A stretch of DNA of 64,000 bases from CAVSRC01 sp963762605 (GCA_963762605.1 CAVXLJ010000011.1:186001-250000); one strand, 5' to 3'. Shown: positions 15,759-26,396, counted from the stretch's first letter. Translations and numbers: made by a program. Notes: a model not told the origin generated them from the letters alone.

Positions 15759-16763
15759 CTAACAGCCCGCGCCTTTGACCAGCAGCGTTTCGTTGACATA
15801 GCGGCCGAGATCCTGCTCGCGGTCGAGCACCTTCATGGTGACCAGAGCCTTGGCCAGGACTTTCAGCGAATCCTGGTCGAACTTGCCGGTCTGCGAATAG
15901 GCCGGCATCAGCGTATCGTAGAGCTTGGTGACGATGTCCTTCGGCGCCTTCATCACTGCGGCCGCCTTCTCGATGGCCTCTTCGCGATTGTCCTTCATCC
16001 ACTTGACCGTTTCGAACCAGGCCGAGAGGAAGTCCTTCACCTCGTCCTGATGTTGCGAGATCAGATCGTTACGGGCGAAGGCGACGTAGAAGGGAAACGC
16101 CTTCACCACATCGCCGAAGTTGACCAGCGTATTGCCGTTGCCCTTGGCCGCAAGATCGAGCGCGGTCGGCAGGTCGGCGACGGCGGCCGGCACCTGGTCG
16201 TTGATCTTGCCGTCGCTGATCAGCTTGTCGAGCGGCAGGGCCTTGATGCCGTCGGGGCCCCAGCCCTTGTCCTGGGAAAGCTGGCCCACCAGCCATGCCG
16301 GCAGCGGATCGTTGGGCGCCACGCCCACCGACTTGCCCTTGAGGTCGCCGACCGCCTTGACGTCACCACCCGGCCGCGCGGTCACCACCAGAAAGCTGGG
16401 CTTCACCGCCAGGGCCGCAACCGCGGTGTCGGGCGCACCGCCCGGAATGAAGGCGAACTCGGTGCCGGAACCGAGCGCAATCTCCACCGTGCCCTTCTCC
16501 AGCGCCTTCTCCAACTCGGCCGAGCCGTTGAAGGTGGCGACCTTCAGGTCGATCTCGTGCTTGGAGAAGATGCCGAGTTCCTTGCCGATGGCCAGCGGCA
16601 CGAAGGAGAAGGAATCGCCTTGCGGGTTGCCGACCGTCAGCGTGGTCGCCGCCAAGGCGGCGGTCGATTGGGTGGCGATGCCGCCCATCGCCAGCACGGC
16701 CGCGGTCGCGGCTGAAACCAATGTCCTGCGTATTACAATCGACGCTTTTTCGTGCGCACGCAT
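15759..16763 (-). CDS. ABC transporter substrate-binding protein (NMT1/SsuA-like), orphan
   Basis: Periplasmic binding protein of the nitrate/sulfonate/thiamine-precursor class, 334 residues. A signal peptide ends about STAALAA. Mature features are TLTVGNPQGDSFSFVPLAIG, LGIFSKHEIDLKVATFNGSA, a hinge-region GDLKGKSVGVAPNDPLPAWL and repeated FYVAFARNDLI-like strands. ATG 16763 is preceded by AAGGGG at a good distance. No permease or ATPase gene is adjacent. Instead it is the third gene of a unit encoding exported proteins (18870 to 15759), so it may work with a transporter encoded elsewhere or as a non-transport binding protein. Ligand unknown. Confidence 0.82.
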   Translation of the reverse strand: MRAHEKASIVIRRTLVSAATAAVLAMGGIATQSTAALAATTLTVGNPQGDSFSFVPLAIGKELGIFSKHEIDLKVATFNGSAELEKALEKGTVEIALGSGTEFAFIPGGAPDTAVAALAVKPSFLVVTARPGGDVKAVGDLKGKSVGVAPNDPLPAWLVGQLSQDKGWGPDGIKALPLDKLISDGKINDQVPAAVADLPTALDLAAKGNGNTLVNFGDVVKAFPFYVAFARNDLISQHQDEVKDFLSAWFETVKWMKDNREEAIEKAAAVMKAPKDIVTKLYDTLMPAYSQTGKFDQDSLKVLAKALVTMKVLDREQDLGRYVNETLLVKGAGC

Positions 16764-16830
16764 CTCAGAACCCCTTGATCGAATTGAGCGTCGCCCCGGT
16801 TTGGTTCTTTCCCGGCCGTCTGTTTTGCCC

Positions 16831-16871
16831 ACGGCGGCAAGCCCACCTCCTCAGGGGGCGGGTTTGCCGCC
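16831..16871 (-). terminator. Hairpin between the TIG-like gene and the binding-protein gene
   Basis: CGGCGGCAAGCCC (16831-16843) pairs with GGGTTTGCCGCCG (16859-16871) with one G-T pair, 8 bases after the end of the minus-strand gene at 16879. No T-run follows, so partial attenuation before the downstream binding-protein gene is possible. Confidence 0.4.
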
Positions 16872-16878
16872 GATGGCG

Positions 16879-18354
16879 TCAGTTGACCGCCGCTTCCGTG
16901 ACGTGGAAGGCAAAGCGGAAGTGTGGCAGGTCTTCGCCCGGATGATCGGCCGCATAGGTGAGCTGCGGCAGCCGGAAATTGTTGGGGCCGCCTTTCTGTT
17001 CCTTGCCTTTGTAGATGGCCGGATAGAGGTCGATATAGTGCCAGCCGGGCTGGCCGGTGGCATAGAGATGGATCACGACATCGCCCTGGCTGTTGAAGCC
17101 GCACGAATAGCCGATGTAGCTGTTGTCGTAATCGATGGTGAAGATGTTGGCGGTCTCGGTCCAGCCGACGCCCTTCAGGTGAATGGTGAAGGGCGTGCCC
17201 GCCGGCCCGTGATCGACGCTGAGCGGAAAAGCGGTCGGCTGGATCCACAGCGTGCCGGTCTTCTTCGTGCCGCCATCATCCACCCATAGCGTATGCGATC
17301 CGCCAAGGTCGTCCGGCGCATTGACCGCGAATGTCAGCTTCCCTTTGGCATCCGCCGTCGCCTGGGCGATCGGCCTGGAGGATTCCTCCCAGCCGCCACC
17401 GCTGACCCGGTTGCCGGTCACCGTCGTCCAGTTGAGCGGGTAGACCTTGCCCGGCGTGAAGCCCGTGCCGCTGACCGTGATCGGCTTGTCGACCGGCGAG
17501 AAGGCCGGCGTGACCGTCAGGTCTCCCGGCGGCGGCAGGTTGCGGATCGTGGTCTGAGCCTGCGCCGGTGGCGGTGGTGGCTGCACCGCATCGCCGGCGG
17601 TGATGGTGAAGGGGATGGCGAATTGCGGCCGGTCCGGCTCCGGCGATTGCTGCATGTTGCGATAGGGGAAGGTGAAGCCGCCGTGGATCACCTCCAGCAT
17701 ATGAAGGCCCGGCTGGCCGGTCGCGGGAATGGTGAAATGCGCCGAGCCGCCGGTCGAAACCGACGAAACCCAGCCGGTATAATTGTTGTCGTAGAGCAGC
17801 TGCCAGCTGTTGTGCAGGCTCCGCCAACCGATCCCCTTCACGTCGACCGTGATCGGCTGCCCGACCGGGCCGCTCTTCGGCGACACGGCAACCGTCATGT
17901 CGATGTAGAAGCCGGTCTGCGACAGGAGCCGTGTGCCCTGCTGGACGATGACGTCGTGGGTGAAGCCGAAATCGTCCGGCGCCACGAAATGCGTCGTGGC
18001 GACACCCTTGGCGTCGCTGGTCACCTTGGCGATCTGATAGGCGACGGGCTTGAAGGTGCGGCCGTGATACTCGGCATTGGACACGTTCCAACTACCCTTG
18101 ACCGTTCGCCAGACGATCTGGACTTGCGTGTTCGCAGGCAGTCCATCCGCAGTGACGCTCACCGGCGTCCCCACTGGCCCGTGGGTCGGTGACACCTTGA
18201 TATGTCCAACGAAGCTGCCGGACATTGCGGCCGCCGGAACTTCCGGGCCTAACGAGGACGGCAGCGGGGCAGCCCCCGCTGCCACGGCTGAAATGATCAA
18301 CGATGCGGCCGCCAGGGCAAACGCCTTGGCGGCCATCCTGAATTGATGGCTCAT
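16879..18354 (-). CDS. Secreted protein with two tandem TIG-like repeat halves
   Basis: No family assigned with confidence. The 491-residue product has a signal peptide (FALAAASLIISAVAAGAA) and then two homologous halves of about 200 residues joined by a Pro-rich linker (VQPPPPPAQAQ). Each half opens with a V-x-P...PVxxPITV strand like IPT/TIG domains. Each then has an IA...T-DAKG turn, APDDxGxxH, a second sub-domain with GPVGQPITVDVKGIGW or GPAGTPFTIHLKGVGW, YDNNYTGW or YDNSYIGY, and ATGQPGLHMLEV or ATGQPGWHYIDL. This points to an all-beta periplasmic or surface protein. ATG 18354 is preferred over an upstream start at 18387. It is 36 bases after the small secreted gene, in the same unit. 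Confidence 0.75.
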   Translation of the reverse strand: MSHQFRMAAKAFALAAASLIISAVAAGAAPLPSSLGPEVPAAAMSGSFVGHIKVSPTHGPVGTPVSVTADGLPANTQVQIVWRTVKGSWNVSNAEYHGRTFKPVAYQIAKVTSDAKGVATTHFVAPDDFGFTHDVIVQQGTRLLSQTGFYIDMTVAVSPKSGPVGQPITVDVKGIGWRSLHNSWQLLYDNNYTGWVSSVSTGGSAHFTIPATGQPGLHMLEVIHGGFTFPYRNMQQSPEPDRPQFAIPFTITAGDAVQPPPPPAQAQTTIRNLPPPGDLTVTPAFSPVDKPITVSGTGFTPGKVYPLNWTTVTGNRVSGGGWEESSRPIAQATADAKGKLTFAVNAPDDLGGSHTLWVDDGGTKKTGTLWIQPTAFPLSVDHGPAGTPFTIHLKGVGWTETANIFTIDYDNSYIGYSCGFNSQGDVVIHLYATGQPGWHYIDLYPAIYKGKEQKGGPNNFRLPQLTYAADHPGEDLPHFRFAFHVTEAAVN

Positions 18355-18390
18355 GGCAGGGGGACTCCCTATCGCGTCAAAGGGCAAAGG

Positions 18391-18870
18391 TCAGTCGACG
18401 TCGCCTGGAAGGACCGTCAGCTGCGATGTCTTGACGTTGAACGGCGTCCAGTCCTGGGTCGTGCCATCGGGCAACGTCGCGACGACCTTGTAGCTCATGC
18501 TCCCCGACGGAAAGTCGCCCGGAATCTTCCACGCGCCCGACCAGAAATGGTCCACCGGATCCTTGTGCGGATGGCCACCGTACTTCAGGTTGATCGTCTG
18601 TCCCGTGGACAGGTCGACGACGAGGCTCTTGACGTCCTTGTCGGTGACCGCGGCTCCGCTTGCGTTCTGAACGCGGACACGGAACACTACGCCCATCCCG
18701 TGCTTGAACTGGCTGGCAAGCACACAATCCGGGGCGCCCGATCCGTCGGGCGGGCTGGTCACCATGTCGCCGGAAAAGAACAGATGCGGCGTGGCCGCCA
18801 GCGCAGCACCGGGCAGGCCGAACATGGCAGCCGTTGCCAGGATTGCAGTGATTCCGCTGAGCCGATTCAT
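18391..18870 (-). CDS. Small secreted protein, first gene of exported three-gene unit
   Basis: Not recognised. 159 residues, starting MNRLSGITAILATAAMFG with a cleavable signal ending ALAA. The mature part begins TPHLFFSGDMVTSP and has one Cys (GAPDCVLASQF). It shows alternating beta-like segments (VVFRVRVQNASGAAVTDKDV, YKVVATLPDGTTQDWTPFNV) resembling an immunoglobulin-like or CopC-like sandwich, and a His-containing GGHPHKDPVDHFWSG. GAGGAAGG upstream of ATG 18870 supports the start, and a good promoter lies at 18918-18945. The tandem TIG-like protein gene follows 36 bases later. Confidence 0.75.
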   Translation of the reverse strand: MNRLSGITAILATAAMFGLPGAALAATPHLFFSGDMVTSPPDGSGAPDCVLASQFKHGMGVVFRVRVQNASGAAVTDKDVKSLVVDLSTGQTINLKYGGHPHKDPVDHFWSGAWKIPGDFPSGSMSYKVVATLPDGTTQDWTPFNVKTSQLTVLPGDVD

Positions 18871-18917
18871 GTTGGGGGCCTTCCTCTTCCTCAATGGGCG
18901 TCGCCCCGTATGCGGAT

Positions 18918-18945
18918 ATTGTAGGCTGGTACCGGAGTAATTCAA
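18918..18945 (-). promoter_or_regulatory. Candidate promoter of the exported three-gene unit
   Basis: On the minus strand TTGAAT (18945-18940) and TACAAT (18923-18918) are 16 bases apart in a locally AT-rich patch, about 48 bases before the ATG at 18870. Near-consensus for sigma70-type promoters; activity untested. Confidence 0.55.
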
Positions 18946-19119
18946 ATCCATACGTTTGGTAGCAAACGAGGTTTTTGATTTCGGTCGAATCAACGTGGTC
19001 GAACTTCGCTTGAGTCGCCAAAGCGTTGCGCGTTCCGGGACATCCGGGCGGCGGATGTGGCCTTGCGCCGCAGGATGGACGTCCTGCCCTCCGGCTCGGT
19101 GACGAACGACCACTCGATT

Positions 19120-20799
19120 TCAGGCGGTCATCCGGGGCCTTTGCCCCTCCAGCCACGCCAGGAAGTCGGCGCGCGGGGACGGCCGGTGGATGTGGAAGCC
19201 CTGCCCGAACGTGCATCCCCAATCGCGTAACAGTACCAGTGCCCCGGCGTCCTCGATGCCTTCGGCGACGGTCTCCAGGTCGAGCGCGTTGGCCAGTCCG
19301 AGAATGGTCTGCACGATCTTCTGGTCGCTGACGTCGCGGGTGAGCCGTTTCACGAAGCTCTGGTCGATCTTGATGGCACTGACCGGCAGGTTCTTGAGAT
19401 AGGCGAGCGAGGAATGCCCGGTTCCAAAGTCGTCGATGGCCACGCGGTATCCGTGTTCACGCAGCCGCGAGACGAGTTGTGCACAAAATTCGAAGTCGTC
19501 CATCACGGCGCTTTCGGTGATCTCGAGTTCCACGGAACGCGGATCGATGGCGTGCTGCGCTACCGTCTCATCGAGCGTCTCGAACAAGGTTCGATCGTGC
19601 AGGTTGCGTACCGACAGGTTTATCGCGACGCCCAACGCGTATCCACGCGCTTTCCACGCCGCCATATCCGCCAGCGCCGCTTTGATGATCCACTGCGTCA
19701 GATTGTTGATGAGGACGGATTCTTCCGCCTGCGGGATGAAATCGCCGGGCATGACCAAGCCGCGATTGGGAAGTTGCCAGCGCAGCAGCGCCTCGGTGCC
19801 GGTGACCTGGCCGGTCGCCAGTGAAATTTTCGCCTGATGCCAGATGACGAATTCGTCGTTGGCAAGCGCGGCGGGGATTCTTCCAAGCAGGATGAGGTTA
19901 TCGCGGCTCGTGAGGTCGGTCGCGCTTTCGTAAAGATAGAACGGGCGCATGCGGCTGGCGGCCGTGTGCATCGCAATGCTGGCCTTTTGGACGAGTTCCT
20001 CCGGCGTTCGCGCATGCGTTTTGAATTCCGCCGCACCGATCGCGAAATCAACGTGAACCGGCACGCCGTCGATCATGTATGGAGAGCGCACGTGTGCTTC
20101 TATGTCGGTGAGCAGCTGTTGCGCCTCAATGCTGCTTCTGAGTGCGGCCGCGAGGCGGTCTGGCTGTATGACTGCCATGGGCACGTCGTGCGCAAGCAGA
20201 GATCGCCCGCGGGCGCAAACCTGCTTGAGCAGTTCTTCGGCAAACGCCGAACCGAAGGTGTTCTGGATGTCGAGGAAGTTGTTGAGCTGCATGACGACCA
20301 GAAAGGGCTGCGCTGGGCCGCCTTCCGGTTCGACCATTCGCTGCAGTGCATTCAGGAGCCCCGTGCGATCGAGCAACCCGGTCCGCGCGTCATGCTCGTT
20401 CAGCCAATCCAGGGTCGCCAGATGTCTGCGTAGAATGCTGACCCCAATGCCGACGAAGCCGCCAATCAGGCAGAAGAAGGCAGTTCGGTAGAGCCAATTC
20501 GCAAGGTTCTGGGTTTCGCCGGTGACCGTGTCGAGCGGCATGAAGGGACCGATCAACAGACCGGCCAACGCGCCCGCCAGGACGCCGCCGGGCGTGCCAA
20601 AAACCAGCGCGGCGAAGATGATCGGCAAGTATAATATGTGCAACGTCGCGTATTTTACGCCGCCCGTCACATACACAATCCATGCGGACGCCAGCAGAGT
20701 CAGAATAACAATGCAGGCCGACAAGATTTCAGAACGCCTGGACGGCGCAACGAAAGAGGCGAGGATTCTCTCACAAAGATTCTGGATCCACTGGAGCAC
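19120..20799 (-). CDS. Membrane-anchored EAL phosphodiesterase with degenerate GGDEF domain
   Basis: Predicted to hydrolyse cyclic di-GMP. The 559-residue product has an N-terminal membrane module (ILSACIVILTLLASAWIVYV, IIFAALVFGTPGGVLAGALA and a third helix near 85-110). A GGDEF-like domain (about 130-280) follows that retains the fold (HDARTGLLDRTGLLNAL) but lacks any GGDEF motif. An EAL domain from about 300 keeps TEALLRW, NLSVRNL, ELEITESAVMDD, IDDFGTGHSSLAYLKNLP, IKIDQSFV and AEGIED, so catalysis is likely retained. The start is read as GTG 20799 because AGGAG sits seven bases before it; a TTG at 20814 is the longer option. The GGDEF part is probably regulatory. Confidence 0.88.
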   Translation of the reverse strand: MLQWIQNLCERILASFVAPSRRSEILSACIVILTLLASAWIVYVTGGVKYATLHILYLPIIFAALVFGTPGGVLAGALAGLLIGPFMPLDTVTGETQNLANWLYRTAFFCLIGGFVGIGVSILRRHLATLDWLNEHDARTGLLDRTGLLNALQRMVEPEGGPAQPFLVVMQLNNFLDIQNTFGSAFAEELLKQVCARGRSLLAHDVPMAVIQPDRLAAALRSSIEAQQLLTDIEAHVRSPYMIDGVPVHVDFAIGAAEFKTHARTPEELVQKASIAMHTAASRMRPFYLYESATDLTSRDNLILLGRIPAALANDEFVIWHQAKISLATGQVTGTEALLRWQLPNRGLVMPGDFIPQAEESVLINNLTQWIIKAALADMAAWKARGYALGVAINLSVRNLHDRTLFETLDETVAQHAIDPRSVELEITESAVMDDFEFCAQLVSRLREHGYRVAIDDFGTGHSSLAYLKNLPVSAIKIDQSFVKRLTRDVSDQKIVQTILGLANALDLETVAEGIEDAGALVLLRDWGCTFGQGFHIHRPSPRADFLAWLEGQRPRMTA

Positions 20800-21019
20800 G
20801 CACTGTCTCCTCAATGCTCAAGAGGAATGGACTCCGGGTGTGTTGCGCCTCTCCAGAGTTGCAGACAGGCTGATCGCAATCCCTTACCAATTCGATAAAT
20901 CGTTATGTTCAAGCCCGCCAATTGCCCAAGAATTTGCCGCTCAACTGCCATTGGTGGCACGCCGTGCGGACACCGGTCGGGCGGCGGCCAGGCGAGCGCA
21001 CGGCCGAGATGCGCCCCGC

Positions 21020-21331
21020 CTACTCCTCCGGCTCGGTCGTGAACTGCAGCGGAAAGCCGGCGCTCTTGCCCAATTCGGTGGCTTCGGTCGCCTTGGTCTC
21101 GGCAATGTCCCTGGTGTAGACGGCAACCACGCACACGCCCTTGCGATGGGCGGTGATCATCACGCGGTGCGCCTGATCCTCGCTGATGCGGAACACCGCC
21201 ATCAGCACAATGACGACGAATTCGCGCGGCGTGTAGTCGTCGTTGACCAAAATGACCTTGTGCAGGCGCGGCCGCTCGATCTTGGTCTTCGGCTTCACCC
21301 TCGGTTTGGTCAGGGTATCTTTGTCGCTCAT
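21020..21331 (-). CDS. clpS: ATP-dependent Clp protease adaptor ClpS (second paralogue, ClpS2 type)
   Basis: N-degron adaptor that hands substrates to ClpA. The 103-residue protein has HKVILVNDDYTPREFVVIVL (the NDDYTP motif and neighbouring substrate-pocket residues) and the helix RISEDQAHRVMITAHRKGVC, ending PLQFTTEPEE. Its pocket and ClpA-contact regions differ from the clpA-linked copy at 32680-33015: AVFRISEDQAHRVMITAH replaces ERFFQKGREEATQIMLHVH. Alphaproteobacteria such as Agrobacterium encode two ClpS proteins, and this free-standing copy fits ClpS2. ATG 21331 is chosen; an upstream reading to 21442 lacks family similarity. The next gene, cpdB, is divergent. Confidence 0.88.
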   Translation of the reverse strand: MSDKDTLTKPRVKPKTKIERPRLHKVILVNDDYTPREFVVIVLMAVFRISEDQAHRVMITAHRKGVCVVAVYTRDIAETKATEATELGKSAGFPLQFTTEPEE

Positions 21332-21619
21332 CGCCGGTCGCCTCCTGCCGGTCGGGGTCAGATGTTCAATCCGTCGTGTCGGCCGTGTCCCACCTTCGCC
21401 CCGGATTGAGGTGATAGCGCGCAGCCGACAGATTTCCAGCACCTGCCCGTCGTCACGACCGCGTCACCGAAACCTGTCAAAAACCCCCGGCGCCTGCAAA
21501 AGCCGGCTTTGAGCCGACTAAAGACGGGTGCACAGTCATGACAGGCGCGCCGCTCGGGCACGAGACGTCCCGCGCGTGCACGGGGCGGCAGCCATTTCCT
21601 TAACGAGGAGGCTCCTTCG

Positions 21620-23597
<1,978 letters not shown>

Positions 23598-23619
23598 GCG
23601 CGCTCGGGCTGATATCCAG

Positions 23620-23645
23620 GGGGCGGGCTTCGGCCCGCCCCTTTT
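23620..23645 (+). terminator. Intrinsic terminator after cpdB
   Basis: GGGGCGGGC, TTCG loop region, GCCCGCCCC, then TTTT: a 9-base GC stem followed by a T-run, 22 bases after the cpdB stop and just before a convergent gene. Confidence 0.85.
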
Positions 23646-23659
23646 CTTCGGTGTGAGGG

Positions 23660-24502
23660 TCAGCTGCGGGGCTCAGCGATGGCAATCATCTCCACCGGCG
23701 CCACGACGGCATCGTCGAGCCCGCGGACGTAGTCCGCTATCTTCTCGCGGAAGTCCGCCTTCATCAGCAGATGGAGACCGAGCTGCGGCGGTCCGCCGGC
23801 GGCTTTCATGCGCTCGCTCAGCTTGCGAAAGAAGTCGCGGGCAAAATCGCGCCGGTTCCTCTCGTGACGCAGGGTGAAGCCGGCCTGGGCAAGCGCGCCG
23901 GCATAGGCCGCCGGGGTGGCGAGGAAGCTGGTCTTGGCAGAGGCCGCCCAGGGCTGCGGGTAGACCGGCTCCGCATCGCCGATCCGCATGATGTCGAAGA
24001 TAGCGAAGGCAGCGCCCGGCTTGAGCACGCGGCGCACTTCGCCGAACAGCCCCACCTTGTCGGCAATGTTCATCCCGACATGGATCATGTAGGCGCCGTC
24101 GAATGCGGCGTCGTCAAATGGCATATGCTCGGCGCTGGCGCGACGATAGTCGACGGCGCCATTGAACCCGACACGGCGCGACAGCGCCGCGGCGACATGT
24201 ACGTAGTCTGCCGTGAGATCGACGCCGGTCACGCGGTAGCCGCGCCCTGCGAAGAAGCGGGACGCCCCGCCGATCCCGCAACCGACATCGAGCAGATGGC
24301 TGCCGGTGGCGAAACCGACCGCCGCCGCAAGGTCCGCCGTCGCCTCGCGGCCGCCAGTGTGGAACTCGTCGACCGGCGCAAGGTCGTCGGCCGTCAGCTT
24401 GTCCGCGTCGATGCCCGACCTGGCGATTGCATCGAGAATCGCCGCCTCCAGGTTGGGCCGCGCGTAATGCATCTCGATGTCTTTCTCGATGTTGTCCGAC
24501 AT
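23660..24502 (-). CDS. Class I SAM-dependent methyltransferase (UbiE/Methyltransf_11 type)
   Basis: 280-residue cytosolic methyltransferase. The SAM-binding motif I is HLLDVGCGIGGASRFFAGRG (about 91-110), with YRVTGVDLTADYVHVA (motif II) and PFDDAAFDGAYMIHVGMNI and VLKPGAAFAIFDIMR further on. This pattern resembles small-molecule N- or C-methyltransferases. The substrate is unknown. ATG 24502 is chosen because the upstream TTG at 24508 adds only two residues. It is divergent from an HxlR regulator with an inverted repeat between them, suggesting the regulator controls this gene. Confidence 0.83.
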   Translation of the reverse strand: MSDNIEKDIEMHYARPNLEAAILDAIARSGIDADKLTADDLAPVDEFHTGGREATADLAAAVGFATGSHLLDVGCGIGGASRFFAGRGYRVTGVDLTADYVHVAAALSRRVGFNGAVDYRRASAEHMPFDDAAFDGAYMIHVGMNIADKVGLFGEVRRVLKPGAAFAIFDIMRIGDAEPVYPQPWAASAKTSFLATPAAYAGALAQAGFTLRHERNRRDFARDFFRKLSERMKAAGGPPQLGLHLLMKADFREKIADYVRGLDDAVVAPVEMIAIAEPRS

Positions 24503-24560
24503 CGGCAACTCCGCTTGGTTGGCCCCGCCTTCGACGGTGCCCCGCGGTCAGGGTCATGGA

Positions 24561-24581
24561 ATAGTCCAAGATCTGTACTAT
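24561..24581. promoter_or_regulatory. Inverted repeat between methyltransferase and HxlR regulator
   Basis: ATAGT (24561-24565) and ACTAT (24577-24581) separated by 11 bases, in the 129-base divergent gap. Spacing suits an HxlR-family dimer operator; the link is inferred from position. Confidence 0.4.
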
Positions 24582-24631
24582 CGAGATTGCCCGAGTGGTC
24601 TTAATGACGGCAGACGCAGGAGACCGATGCG

Positions 24632-25327
24632 ATGCGCAGCTATGGCCAGTTCTGTCCGATCGCGAAGGCCGCGGAGCTCTTCTGCGAGCGCTGGACACCG
24701 CTCATCCTGCGCGACCTTTCCGCCGGCGCCACACGCTTCTCGCAATTGCGGCGCGGCGTGCCCCTCGCCTCACCGACGCTTCTGTCGCAGCGTCTGAAGG
24801 CGCTCGAAGCCGAGGGCGTCGTCGAGCGGCGCAAGAGCGGTCGCGGCTACACCTACCACCTCACCGAGGCCGGGCAGGATTTTGCGCCGCTGGTGCATGC
24901 GCTCGGCGTGTGGGGACAGCGATGGTCGCGCCGCGACCTTGCCTCGAACGAGACTAGCCTGACGCTGATGATGTGGGGCCTGGAGACCTGCATCCGGCCC
25001 GATGCCTTCGGGACGCGCCGCGGCGTCGTGTTGCTGACGTTCACCGACCAGCCCGCGGCAAAGCGCAATTGGTGGTTCGTGAACCAGGACGGTCGCGCCG
25101 AGTTGTGCATCGATGATCCGGGCTTCGAGGTCGATCTCTATCTGACGACCACGCTTGACGACATGATCCGCTTCTATCGTGGCGACCTGTCGCTTCAGCG
25201 GGCGCTGGCGGACGGCCAGTTGAGGGCGGATGGCTCACCGGCGGCGCTGCGCATCCTGCCGCGCTGGCTGAAGCAGCCGCCCTTTGCGGCCGTGGCCTCG
25301 CGACGCGCCGACGCGCGCGCGGCGTAA
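24632..25327 (+). CDS. HxlR family winged-helix regulator with SCP2-like C-terminal domain
   Basis: 231 residues. The first 95 form an HxlR winged helix: CPIAKAAELFCERWTPLILR, FSQLRRGVPLASPTLLSQRL, KALEAEGVVERRKSGRGYTY. The remainder (about 110-215) looks like an SCP2/sterol-carrier fold (RRGVVLLTFTDQPAAKRNWW, IDDPGFEVDLYLTTTLDDMI, GDLSLQRALADGQLRADG), a fusion known in several HxlR proteins and probably a hydrophobic-ligand sensor. AGGAG precedes the ATG. Cys8 in the sequence FCPIA could be a redox-sensitive residue as in other family members, which is speculative. Confidence 0.85.
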   Translation: MRSYGQFCPIAKAAELFCERWTPLILRDLSAGATRFSQLRRGVPLASPTLLSQRLKALEAEGVVERRKSGRGYTYHLTEAGQDFAPLVHALGVWGQRWSRRDLASNETSLTLMMWGLETCIRPDAFGTRRGVVLLTFTDQPAAKRNWWFVNQDGRAELCIDDPGFEVDLYLTTTLDDMIRFYRGDLSLQRALADGQLRADGSPAALRILPRWLKQPPFAAVASRRADARAA

Positions 25328-25481
25328 GCGGCCGGGCGCCAGGGGGCGTCCCGCCCGCCTCGCGGCCGTGTTTCCGCCCCCGCGTCTTTTCGTCCGGCGG
25401 GCTTTTCGTTGGGGCGCAAACGTCCCACATTGCCGGGGTCGCCCGTCCGGCGGCGCCTTCCCCATCGCAAAGAGATTTTCC

Positions 25482-26348
25482 ATGTCCACACCAAACGCAG
25501 CGCATGCCGGCACCTTCAAGATCGGCGGCACAATCGAGGTCAACCGGCTCGGCTTCGGCGCCATGCGCATCACCGGCCGCGGAATCTGGGGCGAACCGGC
25601 GGATCGGCCGGAAGCCATCCGCACCCTCAAACGCCTGCCGGCCCTCAACATCAATTTCATCGACACCGCCGATGCCTATGGCCCGGACGTCTCCGAAGAG
25701 CTGATTCACGAAGCGCTGGCCCCCTACCCGGCCGGCATGGTGGTCGCCACCAAGGGCGGGCTGACGCGCAGCGGTCCCGACCGGTGGGAGCCGGTCGGCC
25801 GGCCGGAATATCTCGTGCAGCAGGCCCATCTCAGCTGCCGGCGCCTCGGCGTTGACGTCATCGACCTGTGGCAACTCCATCGTATCGATTCCAAGGTCCC
25901 GCGCGACGAACAGTTCGCGGCCATCGGGACGCTGATCGACGAGGGTGTCATCCGCTATGCGGGCTTGAGCGAAGTCTCGGTCGAGGAGATCAAGGCCGCC
26001 TCGAAATTCTTCAAGGTCGCCACCGTTCAGAACCGCTACAATCTCGTCGACCGGCAGAGCGAGGACGTGCTCGACTTCTGCACAGCCGAGGGCATCGGTT
26101 TCATTCCGTGGGCGCCGCTGAGCTCCGGCCACGTTGCGGGATCGGAGATCGAGACGATCGCCAAGCGCCACAAGGTCACCCCCTCTGAGATCGCGCTCGC
26201 CTGGCTCTTGAAGCGCAGCCCGGTGATGCTGCCCATCCCCGGCACCTCCAAGGTCGCCCATCTCGAAGAGAACGTTGCGGCGGTGGACATCAAGCTCAGC
26301 GACGCCGAGTTCGTCGCGCTCGACGCGGAAGGCAAGGCGGCGGCCTGA
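25482..26348 (+). CDS. Aldo/keto reductase
   Basis: 288-residue NADPH-dependent oxidoreductase with a TIM-barrel fold. IEVNRLGFGAMRITG opens the barrel. NFIDTADAYGPDVSEELI contains the catalytic Asp and Tyr, MVVATKGG the Lys, and DLWQLHRID the His. The cofactor-binding end has LLKRSPVMLPIPGTSKVAHL. It resembles YajO/IolS-like family members of unknown substrate. It follows the HxlR gene by 154 bases with its own weak ribosome site. A rho-independent terminator ends the transcript at 26371-26396. Confidence 0.88.
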   Translation: MSTPNAAHAGTFKIGGTIEVNRLGFGAMRITGRGIWGEPADRPEAIRTLKRLPALNINFIDTADAYGPDVSEELIHEALAPYPAGMVVATKGGLTRSGPDRWEPVGRPEYLVQQAHLSCRRLGVDVIDLWQLHRIDSKVPRDEQFAAIGTLIDEGVIRYAGLSEVSVEEIKAASKFFKVATVQNRYNLVDRQSEDVLDFCTAEGIGFIPWAPLSSGHVAGSEIETIAKRHKVTPSEIALAWLLKRSPVMLPIPGTSKVAHLEENVAAVDIKLSDAEFVALDAEGKAAA

Positions 26349-26370
26349 GTCGCGCACCGATTCGGCAAAA

Positions 26371-26396
26371 GGGCGGGCTTCGGCCTGCCCTTTTTT
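26371..26396 (+). terminator. Intrinsic terminator after aldo/keto reductase
   Basis: GGGCGGGC, TTCG, GCCTGCCC, then TTTTTT: an 8-base stem with one G-T pair and a six-T run, 22 bases after the stop codon. Confidence 0.85.
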
